Assembly: GCF_025380365.1 (NCBI RefSeq)
Contig: NZ_JAOCQF010000003.1
Span: forward strand, 558,001-622,000
Length of the DNA stretch: 64,000 nucleotides
From: Albidovulum sediminis
Lineage (GTDB): Bacteria; Pseudomonadota; Alphaproteobacteria; Rhodobacterales; Rhodobacteraceae
Direction of reading: 5' to 3'
Made by a program: the position numbers and the translations under genes. The notes beneath the pieces are model-generated. The model had not been told where the DNA came from. It saw only the letters and a list, made by a program, of their open reading frames with translations, and searched no databases. Positions within the stretch are counted from its first letter, which is position 1; every line of letters begins with the position of its first letter. Of the stretch, positions 1-8,936 are shown piece after piece.

Positions 1-368
1 CGGTGCATGGCTCCGACTACGCCACCCCGGACGGCACCTGCATCCGCGACTATGTCCATGTCGCGGACCTGGCCGACGCCCATGTGCTCGGGCTCGAATG
101 GCTGCTGAACGGGCGCGGCAGCCGGGTCTTCTGCCTGGGGACGGGCCGCGGGTTCTCGGTGCGCGAGGTGATCGAACACGCCCGCATCGTCACCAACCGC
201 GCTGTGCCGGTCGTCGAGGGGGAGCGCCGACCCGGCGATGCGGCACGGCTGGTCAGTGGCAGCGCGCGCGCGATCGAGGAGCTTGGCTGGAAGCCGGAGC
301 GGTCCACCCTTCCGGCGATGATCGCCGACGCCTGGCGCTGGCACCAGACAGGCGGATATGAACGCTGA
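1..368 (+). CDS. galE: UDP-glucose 4-epimerase, C-terminal part (cut by window edge)
   Basis: This is the last ~121 codons of a GalE-type SDR epimerase that interconverts UDP-glucose and UDP-galactose in the cytoplasm and supplies galactosyl donors for surface glycans. The frame is open to the left edge, so the start and the Rossmann glycine motif lie outside. The visible part has the substrate-side stretch DGTCIRDYVHVADLADAH, which matches the GalE consensus around TCIRDYIHV, then the CLGTGRGFSVREV and GERRPGDAARLV segments typical of the epimerase tail. It ends 11 bases inside the next gene, a glycosyltransferase, so the two are probably co-transcribed. A related UDP-sugar epimerase of the same fold cannot be excluded without the N-terminus. 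Confidence 0.85.
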   Translation, partial: VHGSDYATPDGTCIRDYVHVADLADAHVLGLEWLLNGRGSRVFCLGTGRGFSVREVIEHARIVTNRAVPVVEGERRPGDAARLVSGSARAIEELGWKPERSTLPAMIADAWRWHQTGGYER

Positions 369-1587
369 GCCGAAAGCCCGGCTTCTGGATGTCACGCGGC
401 TTGTCTCGCGGATCGGGCGCGGGCCGCTGACGGGCGTGGACCGGGTCGAACGTGCCTACCTGCGCGCGCTCCTGGCGCGGCACACGCCGCTTTTCCTGCT
501 TCTGCGCACACCTTTCGGCCATCTCATCCTGCCGCGAACGGCGGGCCCTTTGGTGCTGGGATGGATCGCATCGCCCCAGACGGTGCCGCGCCCCGACTTT
601 CCGTTCGGCCTGGGTCGGGATCTGCCGATCCTGAAGCGGGCGCGCATCGCCTTGCGCGATCACCGGCTTCGGTCCTGCCTGCCGTGGCGGTTGACGCGCG
701 CGGTCCATGCGACGATGCCGCAGGGCGGGGTCTACCTGAACGTCGGGCATGCGAACCTGTCGGAGCGCACCTTGGCGCAGTTGCAGGATGTTCCGGGCCT
801 TCGTGTGGCGGTGATGATCCACGATACCATCCCGCTCGATCATCCCGACCTGTGCCGGGAATCATCGGTGGCCGCGTTTCGCGACAGCTTGGCTGCGACC
901 GCGCACCAAGCGGACCTGATCCTCTGCCCCTCGCAGGCGGCGGCAAAGGATATCCGGCGCTGGTGCGACAGCTTCCGCCGCGTGCCCGAGGTGAAGGCCG
1001 TCCATCTGGGCGTCGATCCGGTTGAGCCGGACCTGGGAAACCTGCCCGCGACGCTTGACCTGGGCCGTCCGTATTTCGTCACGCTGGGCACGATCGAGCC
1101 ACGCAAGAACCACGCGCTCCTCCTCGATGTCTGGGTGGAGATGGCCAATCGCATACCCGCCGGGCGTCTTCCTCAACTGATCATCATCGGGCAGCGGGGC
1201 TGGCGAAACCAGGCGGTGTTCGACCGTCTCGATGCGCTGCGCGCGCCGGACAGCCCGGTGCACGAATTCGGAAGCCTGGGCGATGCGGCGGTGGCCGCGC
1301 TGGTCATGGGCGCAAAGGCCTTGCTGATGCCAAGCCTGGCCGAAGGTTACGGCCTGCCCGTGATCGAGGCGGCGCGCCTCGGAACCCCGGTTCTGTGCAA
1401 CGATCTGCCTGTTTTCCGTGAAATTCTTGGCGACTATGCAGTTTACGCAGATGTGGCCGACATGTATTCTTGGACGACAAGAATAATTGAATTTTCAGGG
1501 AGAGTTCGGGCAGCAGGTCCCGGTCGCGTTCTGGAGACGGACGTTGGCTGGACGGAATACTTCAAGACCGTGTTAAGCACCGTCTGA
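358..1587 (+). CDS. Glycosyltransferase family 4 protein
   Basis: This is a 409-residue GT-B glycosyltransferase that probably adds a sugar to a surface polysaccharide at the cytoplasmic face of the membrane. The C-terminal donor-binding half is clear: FVTLGTIEPRKNHALLL at about residues 240-256, then the GT4 signature EGYGLPVIEAARLGTPVLC with the two conserved glutamates at 329 and 337. The N-terminal acceptor half is less conserved, with a GPLTGVDRVERAYLRALL stretch seen in many family-4 enzymes of EPS clusters. The ATG overlaps the end of galE by 11 bases, which implies translational coupling. The sugar and linkage cannot be read from the sequence. Confidence 0.85.
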   Translation: MNAEPKARLLDVTRLVSRIGRGPLTGVDRVERAYLRALLARHTPLFLLLRTPFGHLILPRTAGPLVLGWIASPQTVPRPDFPFGLGRDLPILKRARIALRDHRLRSCLPWRLTRAVHATMPQGGVYLNVGHANLSERTLAQLQDVPGLRVAVMIHDTIPLDHPDLCRESSVAAFRDSLAATAHQADLILCPSQAAAKDIRRWCDSFRRVPEVKAVHLGVDPVEPDLGNLPATLDLGRPYFVTLGTIEPRKNHALLLDVWVEMANRIPAGRLPQLIIIGQRGWRNQAVFDRLDALRAPDSPVHEFGSLGDAAVAALVMGAKALLMPSLAEGYGLPVIEAARLGTPVLCNDLPVFREILGDYAVYADVADMYSWTTRIIEFSGRVRAAGPGRVLETDVGWTEYFKTVLSTV

Positions 1588-1628
1588 GACCATCCCCCAG
1601 CACATGGGCCTGAACCCGCCGGATCGAG

Positions 1629-2639
1629 ATGCGAGCCTTGGAACGATACAGACTTCGCCTGAGGCGAAAGCGATTTCTGTGGCGAGCGTTCCGCCGGCGG
1701 CGTGATCTTTCGACAGTGGCGGACAGGACCGCCACGCTTGCCCCCGATGCCATCCTTCTGTTTGCCACGCTGCGCAACGAACGGGTCCGGCTGCCGTATT
1801 TCCTGCAGTACTACCGGCGGCTCGGGGTAAGTCATTTCCTGTTCGTGGACAACGGTTCGACCGACGGGTCGGGCGACTACCTGTCCCGGCAGGACGACGT
1901 GTCGGTCTGGCGCACGGAGGCCAGCTATCGCAAGTCGCGGTTCGGCCAGGACTGGCTGACCTGGCTTCTGCGCAACCATGCGAACGGCCGCTGGGCCCTG
2001 ACAGTCGACCTGGACGAATTCTTCGTCTACCCGTTCTGCGATACCCGCCCGCTCCGGGCGCTGACCGACTGGATGGACGGCCTTGGCCTTCGCGCTTTTC
2101 CGGCGATGGTACTCGACATGTATCCGCGCGGCCGCATCGATGCGCATCCTTACCGCGAAGGGCAGGACCCGTTCGAGATCCTTCAGTGGTTCGACAGCGG
2201 CAACTACGTGATCTCGCAGAATCCCACCTACGGGAACCTGTGGATACAGGGTGGCCCGCGCGCGCGCTGCATGTTTGCCGACACTCCGGCGGAAGCGCCA
2301 TCGCTCAACAAGGTTCCGCTGGTCAAGTGGCGGCGCGACTACGCCTATGTCAATTCGACCCACATGCTGCTGCCGCGCAGCCTGAACCAGCTTTACGACC
2401 GCGACGGCGGCGAAATGGCGTCGGGTTGTCTTCTGCACGCCAAGTTCCTTTCGGTCCTGGGCGAGAAGGTCACCGAAGAGCTTGATCGCAGGCAGCACTT
2501 CGCCGAAGGCAGGGAGTATCAGCGATATGCCCGCGCGCTGAACGACGATCACGACCTGTGGTGCCGGTGGTCTGAGAAATACGTCAACTGGCGGCAGCTT
2601 GAGATATTGGGGCTGATGTCGAAAGGCTGCTGGGCATGA
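1629..2639 (+). CDS. Glycosyltransferase family 2-like protein (PF13704 type)
   Basis: This is a 336-residue GT-A-like glycosyltransferase. It has the short N-terminal pattern LLFATLRNERVRLPYFLQYY, followed by HFLFVDNGSTDGSGDYL at about residues 69-85 and a clear metal-binding VDLDEFFVYP with the DxD at residues 127-129. This spacing is typical of the 'glycosyl transferase family 2_4' group common in capsule and LPS loci of Rhodobacterales. The first ~25 residues are very basic (RYRLRLRRKRFLWRAFRRRR), which could help the protein sit on the membrane surface. It lies 41 bases after the GT4 gene and 10 bases before the next glycosyltransferase. Donor and acceptor are unknown. Confidence 0.8.
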   Translation: MRALERYRLRLRRKRFLWRAFRRRRDLSTVADRTATLAPDAILLFATLRNERVRLPYFLQYYRRLGVSHFLFVDNGSTDGSGDYLSRQDDVSVWRTEASYRKSRFGQDWLTWLLRNHANGRWALTVDLDEFFVYPFCDTRPLRALTDWMDGLGLRAFPAMVLDMYPRGRIDAHPYREGQDPFEILQWFDSGNYVISQNPTYGNLWIQGGPRARCMFADTPAEAPSLNKVPLVKWRRDYAYVNSTHMLLPRSLNQLYDRDGGEMASGCLLHAKFLSVLGEKVTEELDRRQHFAEGREYQRYARALNDDHDLWCRWSEKYVNWRQLEILGLMSKGCWA

Positions 2640-2649
2640 GGCGTCGCTG

Positions 2650-4347
2650 ATGGGTGTGGGCTTCATCATGCTCTGCCATACCGCGCTCGACCGGGCGGCG
2701 GCGGTCGCGCGTCATTGGGCTCGGGCGGGCGCGCCCGTGGTCGTTCACGTGGACAGGCGCGTTCCGCAGGATCAGTTCGCGGCGATGCAGGCGGCCTGCG
2801 CGGATGTGCCCGCCATCGGCTTTTCGCGCCGCTATCCCTGCGAGTGGGGCACGTTCGGCCTTGTCCGCGCCACGCAGGCCGCCGCCGAACGGATGCTGGC
2901 CTATCATCCGGAAGTGCGGCACTGTTTTCTGGTGTCCGGTTCCTGCCTGCCGCTCAGGCCGTTGCGTGAACTTCAGACCTATCTTGCCAGTCACCCTGAC
3001 ACCGACTTCATCGAAAGCGTTACCACGTCCGATGTGGGCTGGACGGTCGGTGGTCTCGACACCGAAAGGTTCACGTTGCGCTTTCCGTTTTCCTGGCGGC
3101 GCAACCGCCGGCTTTTCGACGCCTACACGCGCCTGCAACGCCGGCTTGGCGTAAGGCGCCACATTCCTCTGGGGCTGGTTCCGCATCTGGGATCGCAGTG
3201 GTGGTGTCTGACCCGGCGCACCTTGTCGGCAATCCTGAACGACCCGAACCGGCCGGTCTACGACCGCTATTTCCGCCGCGTCTGGATCCCCGACGAAAGC
3301 TACTTCCAGACGCTGGCCCGGCTGCATTCGTCGCGGATCGAGAGCAGGCCGCTGACGCTTGCCAAGTTCGATCACGAGGGCAAGCCGCATGTCTTCTATG
3401 ACGACCATCTGCAACTGCTGCGGCGGTCGGATTGCTTCGTGGCGCGCAAGATCTGGTCGGGCGCGGACAGGCTTTACGACGCCTTCCTCAATCCGCTTCC
3501 GGATGCGTCGCGGATGGCGGAGCCGAGCCCGGGCAAGATTGACCGCCTGTTTGCGAAGGCGGCCGAACGGCGGCGGCTGGGGCGTCCGGGCCTTTACATG
3601 CAAAGCCGCTTTCCGCGCGCCGGGCGGGAGAATGGCCGCACTGCGGGCCCCTACTCGGTCTTTCACGGCTTCTCGCCCTTGTTCGAGAACTTCGACGCCT
3701 GGATTTCAAAGTCGCTCGGCCTGCGGGCGCATGGCCACCTTTTTGCGCCCGGGCGCGTGGAGTTCGCCGGCGGGGACGACGTCTTCAACGGCGCGCTTTG
3801 CAACAGCGCAGCACTGCGCGACTACAACCCCCGCGCCTTCCTGACCAATCTCCTGTGGAGCACGAGGGGGGAGCGGCAGTGCTTTCTTCTGGGGCCGGCC
3901 GACAATCTCGGCTGCGTCCCCTTCATGGCCGGCGACAGCAACGCGCAGATTTCCGTCGTGACGGGCGCCTGGGCGGTTCCGCTGTCCCGTGCGCAGGGCG
4001 ATTTCTCCGCGATCCGGCGCGAGGCAGCCCGGCTGCAACGGGCCGAAGGGGAGATGCTGGCCGCACTCGATCTGCCGCATGCCAAGGCGTCCGTCCGGGT
4101 CTGGACGCTGGCCGACTTTGTGGAGAACCCGATGGAGGCGATTCAGGCGATCTTCGACGAGATCAATCCCCGCGCGCCCCATCGTCTGACCGAGGTGCCG
4201 CGCATGGTCGATCTCAGCGGCCTTTCGACCTTTCTGCAGCAGTTGAAGAACCAGGGCATGTTGCCGACTCTGGTTGGGGATTACGCGTCCATAGACGATA
4301 TGCTGTCCGCGCCGCCCGAGCGTGCCCGGCCCTATCTGGTCCGCTGA
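2650..4347 (+). CDS. GT14-like beta-1,6-GlcNAc-transferase fused to an uncharacterised C-terminal domain
   Basis: This is a 565-residue two-part protein. Residues 1-~260 resemble the core-2/I-branching (GT14) fold: an N-terminal VGFIMLCHTALDRAAAVARH strand-helix, VVVHVDRRVPQDQF, then CFLVSGSCLPLRPLRELQTYL and a late IPDESYFQTL. The remaining ~300 residues (from about SPGKIDRLFAK) form a second domain that I connect, from memory only, with DUF5927/DUF5928 proteins of Rhodobacteraceae. It contains FHGFSPLFENFDAWISKSL and a GPADNLGCVPFMAGDSNAQI stretch and has no motif I can assign. The gene ends two bases before the sulfotransferase start, so the two are translationally coupled. The transferase half is fairly secure and the role of the C-terminal half is unknown. 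Confidence 0.75.
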   Translation: MGVGFIMLCHTALDRAAAVARHWARAGAPVVVHVDRRVPQDQFAAMQAACADVPAIGFSRRYPCEWGTFGLVRATQAAAERMLAYHPEVRHCFLVSGSCLPLRPLRELQTYLASHPDTDFIESVTTSDVGWTVGGLDTERFTLRFPFSWRRNRRLFDAYTRLQRRLGVRRHIPLGLVPHLGSQWWCLTRRTLSAILNDPNRPVYDRYFRRVWIPDESYFQTLARLHSSRIESRPLTLAKFDHEGKPHVFYDDHLQLLRRSDCFVARKIWSGADRLYDAFLNPLPDASRMAEPSPGKIDRLFAKAAERRRLGRPGLYMQSRFPRAGRENGRTAGPYSVFHGFSPLFENFDAWISKSLGLRAHGHLFAPGRVEFAGGDDVFNGALCNSAALRDYNPRAFLTNLLWSTRGERQCFLLGPADNLGCVPFMAGDSNAQISVVTGAWAVPLSRAQGDFSAIRREAARLQRAEGEMLAALDLPHAKASVRVWTLADFVENPMEAIQAIFDEINPRAPHRLTEVPRMVDLSGLSTFLQQLKNQGMLPTLVGDYASIDDMLSAPPERARPYLVR

Positions 4348-4349
4348 CC

Positions 4350-5762
4350 GTGACCGATACGCCGCGCTTCGACTGCTTCGTGATCCTTGCGTCGATGCGG
4401 ACGGGATCGAACCTTCTGGAGGAAAGCCTGAACTCGCTGACGGGTCTGACCTGCCATGGCGAGGCCTTCAATCCGCGCTTCGTGGGTGGCCCCCGGAAGG
4501 AAGAGGTGCTTGGCCTCACGCTGGAGGAGCGGGACGCTGACCCCGGCCTGATGCTTGACCGGATCGCTGCCGCAGAAGGGTTGAACGGATTTCGGTATTT
4601 CCCCGACCATGACCCCAGGGCCTTCGACCGGTTCATGCGCGACCCGCGCTGCGCCAAGATCGTGCTGACGCGCAATCCGCTCGAAAGCTACGTGAGCCTG
4701 AAGATCGCACGGCAGACCGGCCAGTGGAAACTGGGACGCGCCCGGGATCACAAGGCGGGTAGCATCACCTTCGATGGCCCCGAGTTCGAGGCCTATCTGG
4801 AAGAACTCATGGGTTTTCAGCTTCAGGTGCTGCGGCTGTTGCAGACGACCGGGCAGACGGCCTTCCACCTCGACTACGAGGATGTCAGGGACCCTGCCGT
4901 GCTGACGGGTCTGGCGGCCTATCTCGGCCTTGCCGCGGAAAGCGTGAAACCCTCCACCCGGCTGGTGAAGCAGAATACCGCCGGCCTGGATGAACTGGTT
5001 GAGAACCATGGCGCGATGGAACAGGCGCTGACGCGGATCGACCCGTTCAATCTGCACCGCGTGCCCAATCTGGAGCCGCGGCGCGGGCCGGGCATTCCGG
5101 GCTTCATCGCGTCCGCCAGGGCACCGCTGCTGTTCATGCCCGTGCACGGCGGGCCGACGGCGCGCGTGGTGGACTGGATGGCCCGGCTGGGCGGCGGGGT
5201 CGAGCGTGATTTCACCCAGAAAACCCTGCGCGACTGGATGCGCACCCGGCCCGGCCACCGCAGCTTCACGGTGCTGAGCCATCCGGTGGCGCGCGCCCAC
5301 CGGGCCTTTGCCGAGCTTTTGCAGAACGCCGCGACGGCCGAGTTTCGCGACTATCTCAAGCGCGCGCATGGTCTTGACCTGCCACGGCCGAACGCACGGG
5401 GCGACATCGGCGCGCGTGAACACCGGCGCGCCTTCCTCGGGTTCCTGAAGTTCCTGCGGGCCACGCTGAACGGGCAGGCGTCGATCCGGCCGGACCCCGC
5501 CTGGGCAAGCCAGTCCGCACTTGTGACGGGCTTCGGCCAATTCGCCCCGCCCGGTCTGATTCTGCACGAAGAGGCGCTGGAGGATGGTCTTGCCCATCTT
5601 GCCGGGTCGCTGGGGATGGCGATGATCGACCTGCCGCCCGCCGCGCCGGAAACGGACCTAGCCGGGATCTACGACGCGGAGGTGGAAAAGGCCGCCCGTG
5701 CGGCCTATCCGCGCGACTACCTGGTTTTCGGTTTCGGTCCCTGGCGGGATCAGGCCGCCTGA
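4350..5762 (+). CDS. Tandem sulfotransferase-like protein
   Basis: This is a 470-residue protein starting with GTG two bases after the preceding stop, which suggests translational coupling. The N-terminal half reads as a Stf0-like PAPS sulfotransferase: FVILASMRTGSNLLEESL at residues 10-27 is the phosphosulfate loop, and TRNPLESYVSLKIA at ~107-120 is the 3'-phosphate site. The second half looks like another sulfotransferase unit of the Sulfotransfer_2 type: LLFMPVHGGPTARVVDWM at ~260-277, FTVLSHPVARAHRAFAEL at ~306-323, and a tail resembling its DPAWASQSALVTGF segment. In this copy the P-loop lacks the usual lysine/arginine and the RDP-type motif reads SHP, so it may be degenerate. The likely job is sulfating a glycan made by the upstream transferases. 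Confidence 0.75.
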   Translation: MTDTPRFDCFVILASMRTGSNLLEESLNSLTGLTCHGEAFNPRFVGGPRKEEVLGLTLEERDADPGLMLDRIAAAEGLNGFRYFPDHDPRAFDRFMRDPRCAKIVLTRNPLESYVSLKIARQTGQWKLGRARDHKAGSITFDGPEFEAYLEELMGFQLQVLRLLQTTGQTAFHLDYEDVRDPAVLTGLAAYLGLAAESVKPSTRLVKQNTAGLDELVENHGAMEQALTRIDPFNLHRVPNLEPRRGPGIPGFIASARAPLLFMPVHGGPTARVVDWMARLGGGVERDFTQKTLRDWMRTRPGHRSFTVLSHPVARAHRAFAELLQNAATAEFRDYLKRAHGLDLPRPNARGDIGAREHRRAFLGFLKFLRATLNGQASIRPDPAWASQSALVTGFGQFAPPGLILHEEALEDGLAHLAGSLGMAMIDLPPAAPETDLAGIYDAEVEKAARAAYPRDYLVFGFGPWRDQAA

Positions 5763-6214
5763 CTGGGCCGCGCCTCTGTCAGGACCGCGTGCAGTGCCGC
5801 CGTATCGGAATTGGCCCGCAGCTTGGCGCAGGTGGCCGCCTCCCGCATGGTGCGGGAGACGAGCGCCAGCGCCTTCAGATGCTCGACCCCGGAGTCTTTC
5901 GGGGCAAACAGGGCGAAGACAAGGTCCACGGGCTGCCGGTCGACCGAATCGAAGTCCATCGGCTTTTCAAGCCGCATGAACACGCCCACCACGCGGTCCA
6001 GACCGTGCAGCCGTGCATGCGGCAGGGCGACGCCGTGGCCGACGCCGGTCGGACCAAGGCTTTCGCGTTCCTGAAGGGCGTCGACCGTTTCGGAGGCGTT
6101 GAGGCCGTAGACCGTGTGCGCGATGTCGGCGAGGTCCTGGAACAGGCGCTTCTTGCTGGTGACGTGGCCGAACACCTTCACCGCGGCGGGCTTCAACAGG
6201 CTTGATAGTTCCAT
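5750..6214 (-). CDS. ptsN: PTS IIA-like nitrogen-regulatory protein
   Basis: This is a 154-residue EIIA-Ntr protein, the terminal phosphoacceptor of the nitrogen PTS (PtsP-NPr-EIIA-Ntr), which regulates targets by protein contact rather than carrying sugar. The active-site stretch GVGHGVALPHARLHGLDRV is intact, with the phosphorylated histidine at residue 66. MELSSLLKPAAV at the start and the length match the family. It is the last gene of the lptC-lptA-lptB-rpoN-hpf-ptsN series on this strand. That order is standard in alphaproteobacteria and links it to RpoN. Its 3' end overlaps the convergent sulfotransferase gene by 13 bases. Confidence 0.93.
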   Translation of the reverse strand: MELSSLLKPAAVKVFGHVTSKKRLFQDLADIAHTVYGLNASETVDALQERESLGPTGVGHGVALPHARLHGLDRVVGVFMRLEKPMDFDSVDRQPVDLVFALFAPKDSGVEHLKALALVSRTMREAATCAKLRANSDTAALHAVLTEARPSQAA

Positions 6215-6248
6215 GCGCCTTACTGTCCTTCGCCGCGGCGGAGCCGGT

Positions 6249-6824
6249 TCATTTGGTGTTGACCGGGTCTATCCAGCCAACGTTGCCGTCTTCGCGACGG
6301 TGCACGACATTGACGCCGCCGTGCTTTTCGTTGCGGAATACAAGGACGGGTGCCCCTGCCAGCTCCATCTGCATCACCGCCTCACCGACCGAAAGCGAAG
6401 GAATCTTCGTCTCCATCTCGGCAATGATCATCGGCTGGAGCGTTTCGGGTTCCCGGCCTTCGTCTTCCTCGTTCGCGGCGAGCACATACATGGGCGCACC
6501 GGCAAATTCAACGGGTTCGGAACGATCGCGGTGATGGTCGCGCAGGCGGCGCTTGTAGCGGCGCAACTGCTTGTCCATTTTCTCGATGCAGGCGTCGGCG
6601 GCGGCGTAGATCTCGGTCGCGGCGGCGCGGGCCGACACCGTCAGCCCGGTGGACAGGTGCACGGTGGCCTCGCAGACGAATTCGTGCGCGTCGCGGGAAA
6701 AGACCATGATCGCATCGGTGGGGCGCTGCGAGTACTTCTCGATCGTCTGACCAAGCTCGGTCTTGACATGCGACTGCAACGCGTCCCCGACGTCGATCTG
6801 TTTTCCGCTGATCTGATAACGCAT
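6249..6824 (-). CDS. hpf: Ribosome hibernation promoting factor, long form
   Basis: This is a 191-residue long-form HPF/RaiA that binds the 30S subunit in stationary phase and drives 100S ribosome dimers. Residues 1-~105 form the RaiA fold (MRYQISGKQIDVGDALQSHV, later AAADACIEKMDKQLRRYKRR). An acidic linker follows, and residues ~130-191 form the dimerisation domain (IIAEMETKIPSLSVGEAVMQ, LVFRNEKHGGVNVVHRREDG). The ribosome-binding site AAGGAGG sits a few bases before the ATG. The gene lies between rpoN and ptsN, its usual place in alphaproteobacteria. Confidence 0.94.
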   Translation of the reverse strand: MRYQISGKQIDVGDALQSHVKTELGQTIEKYSQRPTDAIMVFSRDAHEFVCEATVHLSTGLTVSARAAATEIYAAADACIEKMDKQLRRYKRRLRDHHRDRSEPVEFAGAPMYVLAANEEDEGREPETLQPMIIAEMETKIPSLSVGEAVMQMELAGAPVLVFRNEKHGGVNVVHRREDGNVGWIDPVNTK

Positions 6825-6883
6825 GGTGCCTCCTTGGGACGTGATGGAGCCCTACCCCGCAATGGGGAAGGATCCGGTTAAAT

Positions 6884-8200
6884 TCAGGGGGTTGAAGACC
6901 CGTGCCCGGGTTGCGTGCGACCCGCTCGGGAAACCTTCCGACGCCGGCGTTCGAAGGATGAGGGTATGCGCATGCATTTGCGATATTTGGCGACAGTTCG
7001 GCGCGCTATGTCAACGCCCTCCAGCATGAGTTGGGCACGAATCTCGTCGTCCGCAAGGGGCTGTTCCGGGTCTTCCGCCAGGATAAGCGCACGGATGCGC
7101 CTTTGGGCGTCGAAACCGGAAACCGCGTCCTCCGGATCGCCCAGTGCAGCGCTGAAGAAGAGCGAGAACGGGTAAACCCGGCCGCCGAACATCAGCGACT
7201 TGCCGGACAGGGCGCGACCGACGGTCGATGCATGCAGATCGAGGGCGCGGGCCAGATCGGCGCGGCTCAGCGGGTCCAGCCGATCCTCCCCGAGCGAGAA
7301 GAAGCGCGCCTGACGCTCCACGATTGCGGCCGCGATTCGCAGGAGCGTGACCTGGCGGGCAGCAATCGCGTTGGCGATGCGGCGCGCGCGCTCGGTGTGC
7401 TCGGGCAGCCCGCCCGCGGTATCGGCAAGCGCGACGCGCGGCAAGGCATCGGGGTTCAGGCGCACGCTCACCCGGCCTTCGGGCGTGCGCTCGACCACGA
7501 TTTCCGGAACCCGCGGCACCAAGTGATCAGGCACATCGGCGACCGGATGCGGGTTCAGGCTGCGCAGAAGGGCGCCGATGCGCTGCGCCTCGGCCTCGCT
7601 GATCTTCAGTGCGGCGGCGATACGCGCCCATGCGCCCTTCGCGAAGTCCCCCAGCCGGGCCACGACCTGGGCCGACAGCCGGGCCCCGAGTCCGGCGTCC
7701 CGAAGCTGCAGTTCGAGGCACTCCGCCAGGCTTCGCGCGCCCACGCCGCAAGGCTCGCAAGCCTGAACCGCGCCCAGTGCGGCGGAAAGAACCGGCTGCG
7801 TCAGGCCGTAGTCGGCAGACAGTTCTTCGAGTGTCGCATCCAGAAAGCCGTCTGCCCGCAACTCGGAGACGATCAGGCGCGCAGCCTCATCCACGCCGCG
7901 CTCAAGGCGCTGCAGTCCGATCTGGCGCAGCAGCGACTGGCTCAGGCTTTCCTCGGCGGCGACAAACTCCCTGGCGACGTCGAAGGTCGAGGGTTCCGGC
8001 CAGTACTCGACGATCAGGCAAGGATTGTCTTCTGCCTCGCGCAGGATTTCCTCGGACAGCAGTTCGGTCGGCAGGGCCAGGATTCGCAGGCCGAGGCGCA
8101 TGGCGGGCGTTAGACCCAGACGTTGCCTTTGCCGCAGGTCGACGCGCTGCGCGAGCGGCGCCCTGCCGGCCCCGTCAGGAGATGCGGAAGCTTTGGCCAA
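6884..8200 (-). CDS. rpoN: RNA polymerase sigma-54 factor
   Basis: This is a 438-residue sigma-54, which directs enhancer-dependent transcription from -24/-12 promoters. Region I is seen as [20 protein letters not shown], the core-binding region has the [13 protein letters not shown] block, and the C-terminal RpoN box is [17 protein letters not shown] starting at residue 399. Two things are unusual. The RpoN box ends YRK where YRE is usual. The helix-turn-helix following [17 protein letters not shown] continues [17 protein letters not shown] instead of the common KYxxTPRGxFELKxFFS. The protein is also somewhat shorter than the ~480-residue enterobacterial form. Its start overlaps the end of lptB by 26 bases. 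Rhodobacter species often have several RpoN paralogues, and this is the one at the hpf-ptsN locus. Confidence 0.92.
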   Translation of the reverse strand: MAKASASPDGAGRAPLAQRVDLRQRQRLGLTPAMRLGLRILALPTELLSEEILREAEDNPCLIVEYWPEPSTFDVAREFVAAEESLSQSLLRQIGLQRLERGVDEAARLIVSELRADGFLDATLEELSADYGLTQPVLSAALGAVQACEPCGVGARSLAECLELQLRDAGLGARLSAQVVARLGDFAKGAWARIAAALKISEAEAQRIGALLRSLNPHPVADVPDHLVPRVPEIVVERTPEGRVSVRLNPDALPRVALADTAGGLPEHTERARRIANAIAARQVTLLRIAAAIVERQARFFSLGEDRLDPLSRADLARALDLHASTVGRALSGKSLMFGGRVYPFSLFFSAALGDPEDAVSGFDAQRRIRALILAEDPEQPLADDEIRAQLMLEGVDIARRTVAKYRKCMRIPSSFERRRRKVSRAGRTQPGHGSSTP

Positions 8201-8936
8201 GGTAGACCCGGCGCACGTTCTCGTCGCGCACCACTTCGTCGGCGGTTCCGCTCATCAGCACCGCGCCATCGTGCAGGATGTAGGCCCGGTCCACGATCTC
8301 AAGCGTCTCGCGCACGTTGTGATCGGTGATCAGCACGCCGATACCGCGGTCCTTCAGGTCATGGACCAGCGTGCGGATGTCGCCCACCGATATCGGATCG
8401 ACGCCGGCAAACGGTTCGTCAAGCAGAAGGTACTTGGGATCGGCGGCAAGGCAGCGCGCAATTTCCACCCGCCGCCGTTCACCCCCCGAGAGCGACAGGG
8501 CAGGCGCCCGCCGCAGATGGGTGATCGAGAACTCCGACAGCAGTTCCTCAAGCCGCTCGCGCTGCTTGTGGCGGTCCTTCACGGTGATTTCCAGGATCGC
8601 CAGGATGTTGTCCTCGACCGAAAGGCCGCGGAAGATCGACACTTCCTGCGGCAGATAGCCGATCCCGAGCCGCGCGCGGCGATACATGGGCAAACCTGTC
8701 ACATCGCGGCCGTCGATGATGATCTGGCCACTGTCGGGCGTGATGAGGCCGGCGATGTTGTAAAAGCAGGTGGTCTTGCCCGATCCGTTCGGCCCCAGAA
8801 GTGCGACGACCTCGCCCCGGTTCAGGTGCATCGAGACGTCTCGGATGACCGGTCGGCGGCGGTAACTCTTGCGCAGGTGGACGATGCGCAGGCCGGCGCT
8901 GCCTTCCGCAACGGTCAGTTCGGGCCGTCCAGCCAT
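8175..8936 (-). CDS. lptB: LPS export ABC transporter ATPase
   Basis: This is a 253-residue ABC ATPase of the LptB2FG complex, which extracts lipopolysaccharide from the inner membrane and feeds the LptC-LptA bridge. It has a Walker A motif ([19 protein letters not shown]), the signature [16 protein letters not shown], a Walker B/D-loop ([16 protein letters not shown]) and the switch histidine in [34 protein letters not shown] is typical of LptB. It abuts lptA (shared base 8936) and overlaps rpoN downstream, consistent with one transcript running lptC-lptA-lptB-rpoN. Confidence 0.95.
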   Translation of the reverse strand: MAGRPELTVAEGSAGLRIVHLRKSYRRRPVIRDVSMHLNRGEVVALLGPNGSGKTTCFYNIAGLITPDSGQIIIDGRDVTGLPMYRRARLGIGYLPQEVSIFRGLSVEDNILAILEITVKDRHKQRERLEELLSEFSITHLRRAPALSLSGGERRRVEIARCLAADPKYLLLDEPFAGVDPISVGDIRTLVHDLKDRGIGVLITDHNVRETLEIVDRAYILHDGAVLMSGTADEVVRDENVRRVYLGQSFRIS

